From contig CP074575.1 of the NCBI GenBank assembly GCA_018394315.1, forward strand, positions 957,501-1,021,500: 64,000 nt of DNA, written 5' to 3'. The stretch is from Mycoplasmatota bacterium. Its GTDB lineage: Bacteria; Bacillota_I; Bacilli_A; MAG-NZ. Positions 1-9,188 of this stretch are shown piece after piece. The notes under the pieces are model-generated. The model was not told the DNA's origin. It saw only the letters and a program-made list of their open reading frames with translations, and did no database searches. A program made the position numbers and the translations under genes. Positions within the stretch are counted from its first letter, which is position 1, and each line of letters begins with the position of its first letter.

Positions 1-1
1 A

Positions 2-1807
2 GCATACGGTCGTAAAGGTGAAGCTATTATTAAAATGAACTATGAAGCGATTGATAAGGGTGCTGAGGGATTAGTTGAAGTAACGGTTAATCCTGAGTGG
101 GCAAGCTTAGAAGTTGAATCTAAAGTTGATAATTCATATAGACCAACATATGTTAAAGATATTGCTGATCCTGTAAGTGCTATTAAAGGTTATGATTTAC
201 CTGTATCTGCATTTAATGATTATGTAGATGGTAGAATGATCAATGGTTCTACTGCTTATGAAAAACGTGGTGTTGCTGTTGAAGTGCCTGTTTGGCTTAG
301 CGAAAATTGTATTCAATGTAATCAATGTTCGTTTGCATGTCCTCATGCAGTAATTAGACCATTCTTAGTTGCTAAAGAAGAAGCTGAAAAAGCTCCTGAA
401 GGTTCTGTGTTACTAAAACCTATCGGTAAAGGATTAGATGGATTAGAGTATACTATTCAAATTTCAACATTAGATTGTACTGGATGTAACTTATGTGTAA
501 ATGTTTGTCCTGGGAAAAAAGGAAATAAAGCATTAGAAATGATTCCAATTGGAGATGCATTAGATAAAGATCAAGCTGTTCAAGCTGAATACTTCTTTAA
601 CGAAGTAACTTATAAAGAAGACATTTTAGATAAAAAACAAAATGCTAAAAATTCTCAATTTGCAAAACCATTATTTGAGTTCTCTGGTGCATGTGCTGGA
701 TGTGGAGAAACTCCATATGTAAAATTAACTACTCAATTATTTGGAGATAGAATGACTATTGCGAATGCAACAGGATGTACTTCTATTTATGGTGCAAGTT
801 TCCCTGCAACGCCTTATACAACTAACTCTTGTGGAAAAGGACCTGCTTGGGCTAACTCATTATTTGAAGATAATGCTGAATTTGGATATGGTATGCGTAT
901 TTCAAATGAAACATTAAGAGATCAATTACAAAACTTATTAATTGATGCTAAAGAAGAAGTTTCTAATCCAGAGTTTGCTGGTTTAGTTGATAAATGGATA
1001 GAGAATAGAAGAAGTGGTGATGTTACTGCTGAATTAGCTCCACAAATCATAAACATTCTTGAAAATGAGTGTTGTGGAAGCGGATGTAGCTGTGGACATG
1101 TGGCAGTAAACAATGCTTTAGAATTAAAAGATTACTTAATTAAGCGTTCAAATTGGATCTTTGGTGGAGACGGTTGGGCATATGATATTGGTTATGGTGG
1201 TTTAGATCACGTAATAGCTAATTCAGATGATGTTAATATTTTAGTAGTTGATACTGAAGTTTACTCTAATACTGGAGGGCAATCTTCTAAGTCTTCTCAA
1301 ACTGGGTCAATCGCTAAATTTACAGCTGCTGGTAAACCTGGTAAGAAAAAAGATTTAGCTGCTATCGCTATGACATATGGTCATGTATATGTTGCACAAG
1401 TTTCACATGGTGCATCACAAGCGCAAGTTATTAAAGCTATGAGAGAAGCAGAAGCTCATGATGGACCATCAATTGTTATTGCATACTCTCCATGTATTGC
1501 TCATGGGATTAAAGGTGGATTAGGTAATACATTTGAACAATCTAAATTAGCAACGATGTCTGGATATTGGCCGACATTTAGATATAACCCTAGCTTAGCT
1601 GAAGAAGGGAAAAATCCGTTTGTTATAGATTGTAAAGAACCAGATTGGGATAGATATCATGACTTCTTAATGAATGAAGCTAGATATTCACAATTAACAT
1701 TAGTTAATCCTGAAGAAGCTGAAGATTTATTAAATAAAAACAAAGCTGAATCTATGAAACGTTGGGAAATGTACAAACGTTATGAAGCAATGGATTGGAG
1801 CAAATAA
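2..1807 (+). CDS. nifJ: Pyruvate:ferredoxin (flavodoxin) oxidoreductase, C-terminal half
   Basis: Oxidises pyruvate with CoA to acetyl-CoA and CO2, passing electrons to ferredoxin or flavodoxin; a cytoplasmic enzyme of anaerobic fermentation. The frame is open to the left edge, so the true start lies outside; about 600 of the usual ~1170 residues are present. Seen: two ferredoxin-like cysteine motifs (CIQCNQCSFACP and CTGCNLCVNVCP), the CAGCGETPY segment holding cysteines for the proximal cluster, and the thiamine-diphosphate site GDGWAYDIGYGG followed by NTGGQSSKS. A hairpin terminator follows at once, so this is the last gene of its transcript. Family assignment is secure. Confidence 0.97.
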   Translation, partial: AYGRKGEAIIKMNYEAIDKGAEGLVEVTVNPEWASLEVESKVDNSYRPTYVKDIADPVSAIKGYDLPVSAFNDYVDGRMINGSTAYEKRGVAVEVPVWLSENCIQCNQCSFACPHAVIRPFLVAKEEAEKAPEGSVLLKPIGKGLDGLEYTIQISTLDCTGCNLCVNVCPGKKGNKALEMIPIGDALDKDQAVQAEYFFNEVTYKEDILDKKQNAKNSQFAKPLFEFSGACAGCGETPYVKLTTQLFGDRMTIANATGCTSIYGASFPATPYTTNSCGKGPAWANSLFEDNAEFGYGMRISNETLRDQLQNLLIDAKEEVSNPEFAGLVDKWIENRRSGDVTAELAPQIINILENECCGSGCSCGHVAVNNALELKDYLIKRSNWIFGGDGWAYDIGYGGLDHVIANSDDVNILVVDTEVYSNTGGQSSKSSQTGSIAKFTAAGKPGKKKDLAAIAMTYGHVYVAQVSHGASQAQVIKAMREAEAHDGPSIVIAYSPCIAHGIKGGLGNTFEQSKLATMSGYWPTFRYNPSLAEEGKNPFVIDCKEPDWDRYHDFLMNEARYSQLTLVNPEEAEDLLNKNKAESMKRWEMYKRYEAMDWSK

Positions 1808-1818
1808 ATAAACTTTTG

Positions 1819-1841
1819 GGTGTGTGATAACACACCTTTTT
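1819..1841 (+). terminator. Rho-independent terminator after nifJ
   Basis: Perfect 7-bp stem GGTGTGT/ACACACC around a GATA loop, followed by TTTTT. Confidence 0.9.
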
Positions 1842-1903
1842 CTTGTTAGAATGATTATCATTTGATATAATGTTTGATGTATATAAGATTAAAGAGGTGT
1901 ATC

Positions 1904-3049
1904 ATGAAGAAAATAATAAGTATTATGTTTTTGTTGCTTTTAGTAGGTTGCTCTAAAGATGAGAACGATGGATTACTATATAAGTATGTTGGAATTTATG
2001 ATGAATACTTAAATACTACCACTTATATTACAATTTACCATAATGAAAACTATTACACAAAATATGAGAATAAGGTTGATGATGGTGTAAAGTTTAGTGA
2101 TATAGTAGAATTTCAGGGTATTGAAGATATATTATTAGAATCACATAATGTATTTGATGCCCACAGTAATGAGAGTGAACTAGGAAAACTGAACAATTTT
2201 GCACATATAGCACCTGTAAAGGTTAGTGAAGAGTTGTACGATATGATAAAACAAGCTTTATATTTTGCTGAAACCTCGGATGGTGCTTACGATCCAACTG
2301 TAGGTCCATTAGCGGATTTATGGGGGATAGATGAGACTTCTTGGTTTATGGGAGGAACTATTCCAAGTGAAAGTGCTATTAATGATACGTTAGAGTTTGT
2401 TGATTATAAAAAGGTAATTATCGATGACGCTAATAAAACCGTATTTTATGAACAAGAAGGTGTGAAATTAGACTTAGGTGGAATTGTAAAAGGGTACGTT
2501 ACAGAGCGTATAAGAGATTATCTTACAAGTAAAGGTGTCAATAATGGAATAGTTAATGTAGGCTCTAGTTCCCAACTTACTATCGGTACTAGGTGTGTTG
2601 CATCTGAAGAATTGAATGGTGAAGTTACACTATATGAGGACACGGGTAATCCATGGAATATAGGTACTAGTGATCCATTTGATTTATGGGCAATGAATGA
2701 TCCAATTGGCGTGTTTCCTTTAGTCGATAAGGCACTATCAACAAGTGGGAGTGCTCTTCAGTTTTTTGAAATAGACGGAGAGAGATATCATCATATTTTT
2801 GATACAAAAACTGGTTACCCCGTTGATAATGAATTGATTGTAGTTCAACTTCAATCTGATAATTTAGTTGGAGTTGATGCAGTTTCAACAATGATTTATG
2901 TATTAGGTTTAGAAGAAGGAATGGAATATATTGAGAGTATAGATGGAATGGATGCAATTTTTATTACATATGATAAGGAAATCTATATCAGTAGCGGTTT
3001 TGATGGATATAAAATTACTACTGGTGGTTATGATCTTAAAACAAAATAA
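1904..3049 (+). CDS. apbE: ApbE-family FAD:protein FMN transferase, lipoprotein
   Basis: Attaches FMN from FAD to Thr or Ser of exported target proteins, acting on the outer face of the membrane. ATG 1904 is chosen because AAAGAGGTG precedes it and the product then begins with a lipoprotein signal whose lipobox LVGC puts the lipidated Cys at residue 16. About 381 residues. Family features visible: DGAYDPTVGPLADLWG, LDLGGIVKGY and the C-terminal DAVSTMIYVLG region with the metal-binding Asp. The NxGG(N/S) turn of many homologues appears as NVGSSSQ. It stands alone between two hairpins. Flavin supply may come from ribU near 47 kb (inference). Confidence 0.93.
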   Translation: MKKIISIMFLLLLVGCSKDENDGLLYKYVGIYDEYLNTTTYITIYHNENYYTKYENKVDDGVKFSDIVEFQGIEDILLESHNVFDAHSNESELGKLNNFAHIAPVKVSEELYDMIKQALYFAETSDGAYDPTVGPLADLWGIDETSWFMGGTIPSESAINDTLEFVDYKKVIIDDANKTVFYEQEGVKLDLGGIVKGYVTERIRDYLTSKGVNNGIVNVGSSSQLTIGTRCVASEELNGEVTLYEDTGNPWNIGTSDPFDLWAMNDPIGVFPLVDKALSTSGSALQFFEIDGERYHHIFDTKTGYPVDNELIVVQLQSDNLVGVDAVSTMIYVLGLEEGMEYIESIDGMDAIFITYDKEIYISSGFDGYKITTGGYDLKTK

Positions 3050-3069
3050 TCTTAGTAAGTACTAAATAT

Positions 3070-3094
3070 GTTGATAGACGTTTTGTCTATCAAC
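3070..3094 (+). terminator. Hairpin after apbE
   Basis: Perfect 10-bp stem GTTGATAGAC/GTCTATCAAC with a GTTTT loop. Only ATTTCTT follows, so it is a weaker intrinsic terminator. Confidence 0.65.
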
Positions 3095-3255
3095 ATTTCT
3101 TATGAACTAAAGAAACAGAATTATTTATCTTTTATTAGTTAAGTAATATCAAAAAGTTTGTGTATTATTAGACTTGATAATAGGGAAAATATATAATATT
3201 GTAGTAAGGTTATGAATTGATAATCTACCAAAACATTTTTTGAATAGGTGATAAA

Positions 3256-4077
3256 ATGAAACCAACATTAGAAATAAAAGACTTAAAAGTTAACGTAGAA
3301 AATAAAGAAATATTAAAAGGCGTAAATTTGGAGATAAAAGGTGGAGAGGTTCACGCGATAATGGGACCAAATGGAACAGGTAAATCCACACTATCAATGG
3401 CTGTCATGGGTCATCCAAGATACAATGTGACTTCTGGAAGTGTTATGCTAGATGGTGAAAATGTACTTGATATGAGCGTAGATGAAAGAAGTAGAAATGG
3501 TCTATTTTTAGCTATGCAGTATCCAAAGGAAGTAAACGGAATAACAAATGCTGATTTTGTTAGAACTGCACTTAATAAAAGAAGAGAAGGTTCAGAAATC
3601 AGTTTCGTTAAGTTTTTCAAGAAGTTTGAAAAAGCAGTTTCAGAACTAAAAATGCGCGAAGATCTACCACATCGTTATTTAAATGAGGGATTTAGTGGTG
3701 GAGAAAAAAAACGTAACGAGATATTGCAAATGAAGGTATTAGAACCAAAGATAGCTATTCTTGATGAGATTGACTCTGGGTTAGATGTAGATGCATTAAG
3801 AATTGTTGGAGAAAATGTAAGTTCAATGGTTAATGATAACTTTGGGTGTTTATTAATTACTCATTATCAGAGATTATTAGACCATATTAAACCTGATTTT
3901 GTTCACGTGATGATTGATGGTGTTATTGTAAAAACAGGTGGACAAGAACTTATCAAGAAAATAGATGAAGAAGGTTATGACTGGGTAAGAGAAGAATTAG
4001 GTATTGAATTTGAGCTAGAATTAGATGAGAAAGTGATTTTGGGTAATTGCGCAGTTAGCGGCACGATTAAGGAGTAG
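3256..4077 (+). CDS. sufC: Fe-S assembly ATPase SufC
   Basis: Cytoplasmic ABC-type ATPase of the SufBCD scaffold, which builds Fe-S clusters. 273 residues, slightly longer than the usual ~250. Walker A GPNGTGKST lies near residues 36-44, the signature is FSGGEKKRNEI and Walker B is AILDEIDSGLD. AGGTGA precedes the ATG by a few bases. First gene of the sufC-D-S-U-B operon; SufD starts four bases after this stop. About 200 bp of AT-rich sequence lies upstream; TATAAT-like strings occur there, but I could not settle on one promoter. Confidence 0.97.
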   Translation: MKPTLEIKDLKVNVENKEILKGVNLEIKGGEVHAIMGPNGTGKSTLSMAVMGHPRYNVTSGSVMLDGENVLDMSVDERSRNGLFLAMQYPKEVNGITNADFVRTALNKRREGSEISFVKFFKKFEKAVSELKMREDLPHRYLNEGFSGGEKKRNEILQMKVLEPKIAILDEIDSGLDVDALRIVGENVSSMVNDNFGCLLITHYQRLLDHIKPDFVHVMIDGVIVKTGGQELIKKIDEEGYDWVREELGIEFELELDEKVILGNCAVSGTIKE

Positions 4078-4081
4078 AATG

Positions 4082-5344
4082 ATGTTTGATATTGATATTG
4101 AAAAAATTTTCTCTCATAATCCAAATTCTGTTTTAAATTATCGTAAAGAATCTGTAGCAGATATTGACGCTTTAGAATATCCTAACTTGGGGAAGTTAAA
4201 AATTAGTGATTTTATAAGGAAAGATTTGAAGATTCAAAATGTTTTTATAAATAAATCATATACAGTTCCTAAACAGATTCAAAATATTGTTAAAGATGAA
4301 GATAATGTAATAATATTAAAAGATGGAAATATTATTTATGAAAATCTAGGTGATAGATTCAATGATATTTATATAAACGATTTTAATTCTGCTTTTGAAG
4401 AGAAACCTGATGTCGTACTTGATTTCTTAAAGCAAGAAAAAAATAAGTTAAAGCAGAATAAACTTACTGCTTTTAACAGAGCATATTTAAATAGCGGGAT
4501 TTTAATAGATATACCAAGAAAAACTTCACTTGATGAAATTAAATTATTTTATTTGCAAGAAAACGCAGATATGATTCATAGAACAGTGGTAATAGCTGGT
4601 GAGAGAAGTGATGTAAGAATTGTTGAATATTTTGTGAATAATACAGATTGTACAGCTAATATCGTAACAGATATTTTTGCCAAAGAGAATGCGAAAGTTA
4701 ACTATTTCTCTGTAGATAGATTTTCAAGAGAAGCTAGAGTTTATAATGCTTTTAGAAGTTATGTTGAAAAAAGTGCTTACTTAGATGTTACTCGAGCTGT
4801 GTTATCTGAAGCTAACGTTATTTCTGATACTTTAATTAACTTAGTAGCGATGGGCGCAGAAGTAGAAGTTAAATCTATTGCAATTTCAGAAAATAATCAA
4901 ATTCAAAATATTAATACTGAAACACATCATTTAGCTAAGAATACATATAGTCAAATTACTAATCAAGGTGTATCAACCGACAATTCGAAGTTAGTATTTA
5001 ATAATACAGGTAAGATATATAAAGGAATGAGCTCTTCAAAGGCTTTCCAAACTTCTAGAGGAATAATTTTAAGCAAAAAAGCCTCTTTAAGTGCTAATCC
5101 TTTCTTGTTAATTGATGAATATGATGTTGAAGCTGGTCATGGAGCAACAATTGGTAAGTTTGATGACGATAGTTTATTCTATTTGATGAGTAGAGGATTA
5201 ACAAAAAGTGATGCAGAAAAGCTAATCATCGCTGGATTTATAGCGCCAATCTTAGACGGAATCGAAAATGAATTCCTTAAAGAAGAGATTAAGCATATTA
5301 TAGACTATAAGCTTAGAGAAAAAAAATATTCTGAGGGTGAATAA
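4082..5344 (+). CDS. sufD: Fe-S assembly protein SufD
   Basis: Beta-helix subunit that pairs with SufB and binds SufC in the SufBCD scaffold. Two ATGs are adjacent (4079 and 4082); the second is preferred because AAGGAG at 4069-4074 is then seven bases away. About 420 residues. The C-terminal block [20 protein letters not shown] is the family hallmark shared with SufB. The stop overlaps the RBS region of sufS, which fits translational coupling. Confidence 0.96.
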   Translation: MFDIDIEKIFSHNPNSVLNYRKESVADIDALEYPNLGKLKISDFIRKDLKIQNVFINKSYTVPKQIQNIVKDEDNVIILKDGNIIYENLGDRFNDIYINDFNSAFEEKPDVVLDFLKQEKNKLKQNKLTAFNRAYLNSGILIDIPRKTSLDEIKLFYLQENADMIHRTVVIAGERSDVRIVEYFVNNTDCTANIVTDIFAKENAKVNYFSVDRFSREARVYNAFRSYVEKSAYLDVTRAVLSEANVISDTLINLVAMGAEVEVKSIAISENNQIQNINTETHHLAKNTYSQITNQGVSTDNSKLVFNNTGKIYKGMSSSKAFQTSRGIILSKKASLSANPFLLIDEYDVEAGHGATIGKFDDDSLFYLMSRGLTKSDAEKLIIAGFIAPILDGIENEFLKEEIKHIIDYKLREKKYSEGE

Positions 5345-5345
5345 A

Positions 5346-6533
5346 ATGTATAAAAAAGATTTTCCAGTACTAAATAAAGGTATCACTTATCTTGATAGTG
5401 GTGCATCAAGTTTAAAGCCTTCAATAGTAATGGAAGCTATGAATGATTACTACAATAACTATGGTGTTAATGTTCATCGTGGTGTATATGAGATAAGTCA
5501 TATTGCTACTGAGATGTATGAAGCAGCAAGGGAGAGAGTTGCTGGTTTTATTAATGCAGATACTGAAGAGGTTGTTTTTACTAGAGGTGCTTCAAGCTCA
5601 CTTAATATAGTAGCAAGTAGCTATGGGTTAGCAAATGTAAACGAAGGTGATGAGATTATTCTATCTGAATTAGAACACCATTCACATTTATTACCATGGC
5701 AAAATGTTGCTAAAGTTAAGAAAGCAAAATTAGTGTATATTCCTTTAACAAAAGAGGGAAGAATAACAGTTGATAACTTTAAATCAGTTTTAAGTGATAA
5801 GACTAAGGTAGTTGCACTTACATATGTTTCAAATGTTATGGGTTATGTTTCTCCTTTAGATGAAATTATTAATATAGCACATCAAAATGAAATTGTTGTT
5901 TCAGTTGATGCTGCTCAAGCTGCACCACATAAGAAAATTGACGTGAAAAAGCTTGACTGCGATTTTCTTTCATTCAGTGCTCATAAAATGTGTGGACCAA
6001 CAGGAGTTGGTGTACTATATGGAAAGAAAGAATTGTTAAATTCTATGGACCCAATTGAGTTTGGTGGAGATATGAATGATGATGTAGGACTATATGATGC
6101 AACTTTTAAAGATGCGCCATATAAATTTGAGACTGGAACTATGCCGATAGCCGAGGTCATTGGTTTTAAAACGGCTGTTGAGTACTTAGAAAGCATTGGG
6201 ATGGATGAAATACAGCGCCACGAGAAGACATTAAGAGACTATGCAGTTGAAAAAATGTTAAAAATTGATGGAGTTAAGGTATACAATAAAGATTCTGAAA
6301 CAGGAATCCTTGCCTTTAACATAGAGAATGTTCATCCACATGATGCAGCAAGTGTGTTTGATAAAAATGGTGTTTGCTTACGTGCTGGACATCATTGTGC
6401 TCAACCCTTAGTTAATTGGTTGGGTGAAGTAGCAACATTAAGAGCATCATTTTATATTTACAATACAAAAGAAGATGTAGATAAATTTATTGAATCTGTT
6501 ATTGAAGCAAGAGACTTCTTTGGGCAGTTTTAA
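5346..6533 (+). CDS. sufS: Cysteine desulfurase SufS
   Basis: PLP enzyme that takes sulfur from cysteine and passes it to SufU. ATG 5346 is preferred over an in-frame GTG at 5337 because GAGGGTG sits about six bases before it. 395 residues. The PLP lysine is in SAHKMCGPTGVG, and the active cysteine is in RAGHHCAQP near residue 355. The RGVYEISHIA segment near the N-terminus is also typical. Overlaps the sufD stop region and lies 18 bases before sufU. Confidence 0.97.
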   Translation: MYKKDFPVLNKGITYLDSGASSLKPSIVMEAMNDYYNNYGVNVHRGVYEISHIATEMYEAARERVAGFINADTEEVVFTRGASSSLNIVASSYGLANVNEGDEIILSELEHHSHLLPWQNVAKVKKAKLVYIPLTKEGRITVDNFKSVLSDKTKVVALTYVSNVMGYVSPLDEIINIAHQNEIVVSVDAAQAAPHKKIDVKKLDCDFLSFSAHKMCGPTGVGVLYGKKELLNSMDPIEFGGDMNDDVGLYDATFKDAPYKFETGTMPIAEVIGFKTAVEYLESIGMDEIQRHEKTLRDYAVEKMLKIDGVKVYNKDSETGILAFNIENVHPHDAASVFDKNGVCLRAGHHCAQPLVNWLGEVATLRASFYIYNTKEDVDKFIESVIEARDFFGQF

Positions 6534-6551
6534 TTTTACGAGGGGATCAAG

Positions 6552-6980
6552 ATGAGCGATTTAAATAATTTGTATAGACAGGTAATTATGGATCATTATA
6601 AAAACCCTAGAAATAAGGGTTTAGTTGGTGATGCTAATTATAAAAAATTTCATGTAAAGAATCCTTCATGCGGTGATGATATTACTGTACAAACCAAAGT
6701 AGCTGATGGTACTATTCAGGATGTTAAACATGATGGAACTGGTTGTAGTATTTGTTGCTCTAGTGCTTCTGTCATGAGTGAAACTCTAATGGGTAAAAAG
6801 GTTACTGAAGCTGAAGATATAATAGATAATTACTATAATATGATCAAAGGGAAAGAGTACGATGAAGACCTTGATATGGGTGATGCAATCGTTTACTCTG
6901 GAGTTGCTAATTTTCCTGCTAGAGTAAAATGCGCAACAGTTGCTTGGCAAGCTGCTGAGGAGTCTTTGAAGAATGAATAA
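6552..6980 (+). CDS. sufU: Sulfur relay protein SufU
   Basis: Zinc-dependent sulfurtransferase that accepts sulfur from SufS. It is IscU-like in fold but works as a carrier in Bacillota. 142 residues. Cysteine ligands are visible in [18 protein letters not shown] and [14 protein letters not shown] precedes the ATG. Its last eight bases overlap sufB, so the two are probably coupled. Confidence 0.96.
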   Translation: MSDLNNLYRQVIMDHYKNPRNKGLVGDANYKKFHVKNPSCGDDITVQTKVADGTIQDVKHDGTGCSICCSSASVMSETLMGKKVTEAEDIIDNYYNMIKGKEYDEDLDMGDAIVYSGVANFPARVKCATVAWQAAEESLKNE

Positions 6981-8382
6981 AACTAAGGATAGAATTAAAG
7001 ATATAGTTACTGATTATAAATATGGGTTTAAAACTGAGACTAATTCTATATCAGATACGGGAAAAGGGGTATCTAGAGACGTTGTTAAACAAATATCAGA
7101 ACTAAAGAATGAACCTGAATGGATGAAAGAGATTCGGTTAAAGGCCTATGATTATTTTGTACAAGCCAAGAATCCTCAATATGGGCCTAACTTAGATGAT
7201 ATTGATTTTGATGAGTATACTTATTATATTAAGCCAAGTGAAAAAACGGAGAATTCATGGGATGAAGTCCCTGAAGAAATCAAGGATACTTTTGATAAAC
7301 TAGGAATACCAGAAGCAGAACAAAAATACTTAGCTGGTGTGTCTACACAATTTGAGTCTGAAGTTGTTTATCACAACACGATTAAAGAGTTAGAAGAACA
7401 AGGCGTGATTTTTTGTGATACAGATACTGCTTTAAGAGAGCATCCTGAATTATTAAAACAATACTGGGGGAAAGTAATTCCTGCTAATGATAATAAATAC
7501 GCTGCACTTAATACTGCGGTATGGTCTGGTGGATCTTTTATTTATGTTCCAAAAGGAGTAAAGATAGAAAAACCACTTCAGTCCTATTTCAGAATTAACT
7601 CTGAACAAATGGGCCAATTCGAAAGAACATTAATTATTGTTGATGAAGGTGCTAGTGTCCATTATGTTGAAGGGTGTACTGCTCCCTTATATTCAAAGGA
7701 AAGTCTACATGCTGCTGTTGTTGAAATCTTTGTGAAAGAGGGTGGATATTGCAGATATTCTACAGTTCAAAATTGGTCGGGTAACATTATAAACTTAGTT
7801 ACAAAACGCTCAAAAGTATATGCTAACGGACATATGGAGTGGATCGATGGTAATATTGGTTCTGGAAGAAATATGAAATATCCAGCTTGTCTATTAGTTG
7901 GTGAAGGCGCAAAAGGAACAACTGTTTCAATAGCTTTTGCTGGGAAAGATCAATACCAAGACACAGGAGCAAAAATGATTCACTTAGCTCCAAACACTTA
8001 TAGTAGTATTGTTTCTAAATCACTGTCTAGAGGTGGAGGAAAAGTTAACTACCGTGGTACAGTTAAACATGGTAAGAATGCATATGGCGCAAGGAGTAAT
8101 GTTGAGTGTGATACGATTATTTTAGATGATATTTCATCTAGTGATACAATACCACTAAACATTGCGCAAAATGATGAAGTAACTATTCAGCACGAAGCAA
8201 CAGTATCTAAAGTTTCAGATGAACAATTATTTTACTTAATGAGTAGAGGTTTATCAGAAGAAGAAGCTTTAGAGATGATTGTTATGGGATTCATTGAGCC
8301 GTTTGCCAAGGAGTTACCGATGGAATATGCAGTTGAATTAAATCAACTTATAAAGTTAGAAATGGAAGATTCAATAGGTTAA
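6973..8382 (+). CDS. sufB: Fe-S assembly scaffold SufB
   Basis: Main scaffold subunit on which the nascent Fe-S cluster is assembled with SufC and SufD. 469 residues, normal length. It has the central beta-helix and the terminal [18 protein letters not shown] block matching SufD. GAGGAG at 6957-6962, inside sufU, serves as RBS. Last gene of the operon; a strong terminator starts at its stop codon. Confidence 0.97.
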   Translation: MNKTKDRIKDIVTDYKYGFKTETNSISDTGKGVSRDVVKQISELKNEPEWMKEIRLKAYDYFVQAKNPQYGPNLDDIDFDEYTYYIKPSEKTENSWDEVPEEIKDTFDKLGIPEAEQKYLAGVSTQFESEVVYHNTIKELEEQGVIFCDTDTALREHPELLKQYWGKVIPANDNKYAALNTAVWSGGSFIYVPKGVKIEKPLQSYFRINSEQMGQFERTLIIVDEGASVHYVEGCTAPLYSKESLHAAVVEIFVKEGGYCRYSTVQNWSGNIINLVTKRSKVYANGHMEWIDGNIGSGRNMKYPACLLVGEGAKGTTVSIAFAGKDQYQDTGAKMIHLAPNTYSSIVSKSLSRGGGKVNYRGTVKHGKNAYGARSNVECDTIILDDISSSDTIPLNIAQNDEVTIQHEATVSKVSDEQLFYLMSRGLSEEEALEMIVMGFIEPFAKELPMEYAVELNQLIKLEMEDSIG

Positions 8383-8405
8383 GAGGATTTTAGGATCCTC
8401 TTTTT
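8382..8405 (+). terminator. Terminator of the suf operon
   Basis: Seven-bp stem AGAGGAT/ATCCTCT with a six-base loop and a T-run. Confidence 0.9.
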
Positions 8406-8473
8406 ATGTATCAAATATGCGATTTAATCATAATAATTAATGATGGATATTATTATTCATCATGAGGTGAAAT

Positions 8474-9178
8474 ATGAATTATGAAGTGTATGGATCTGGG
8501 CAAGATGTGCTTTTATTACATGGGTGGTCACAAGACTTAAATAGTTTGAAAGGTATTGGAGATTTATTAAGTAGTAAGTATAAAGTATGGTTGCTTGATT
8601 TACCAGGATTTGGAGAAAGCAAGATAAATTACCCGTATGATTTAGACGATTATGTACTAGAGCTTAGGCATTTTATTAACACTAATAAGATTGAAAATCC
8701 AATTCTAATAGGTCATTCACATGGTGCAAGAATCGTTATAAAATATTCTGCGATTTATGAAGTAGAAAAAATCGTTTTAATAGACGCTGCTGGGATTGTT
8801 AGAAGAGGTCCGATTTATTACTATAAAGTATATTCTTATAAGTTGTTAAGAACATTGCTTAATTTACTTGGCCAAAAGAAGATGATAGAAAAGCTTAGAA
8901 AGAAAAGAAGTTCGAGTGATTATAATAATGCCAGTGTTATGCTAAGGGAAGTTTTAAAAAGGGTATATATTGACATTAGAGGTTATTTAAAGTTGATAAA
9001 AGCAGAAACATTGATAATTTGGGGAGAAAGTGACACCATTACACCTATAAAAGATGCGAAAATAATGAATAAGTTTATAGAACATTCTGGTTTGGTAATA
9101 ATACCTAATGCAGGACACTTTTCATTTTTAGATAGTCCTGTCATGTTTATGAAAATTTTAGAAAGTTATTTACTTTAA
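8474..9178 (+). CDS. Alpha/beta-fold hydrolase
   Basis: Cytoplasmic hydrolase of unknown substrate, 234 residues. Oxyanion region LLLHGWSQD, nucleophile elbow GHSHGAR, acid residue around GESDTITP and histidine in NAGHFSFLDSP form a full catalytic set. GAGGTGA precedes the ATG. It lies ten bases before a MurF-like gene, which is followed by ddl, so the three look like one operon and the hydrolase may act in cell-envelope metabolism (inference). The upstream gap carries ATGATG...CATCAT dyad symmetry (8440-8463) next to the RBS. Confidence 0.85.
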   Translation: MNYEVYGSGQDVLLLHGWSQDLNSLKGIGDLLSSKYKVWLLDLPGFGESKINYPYDLDDYVLELRHFINTNKIENPILIGHSHGARIVIKYSAIYEVEKIVLIDAAGIVRRGPIYYYKVYSYKLLRTLLNLLGQKKMIEKLRKKRSSSDYNNASVMLREVLKRVYIDIRGYLKLIKAETLIIWGESDTITPIKDAKIMNKFIEHSGLVIIPNAGHFSFLDSPVMFMKILESYLL

Positions 9179-9188
9179 GAGGTGAAAT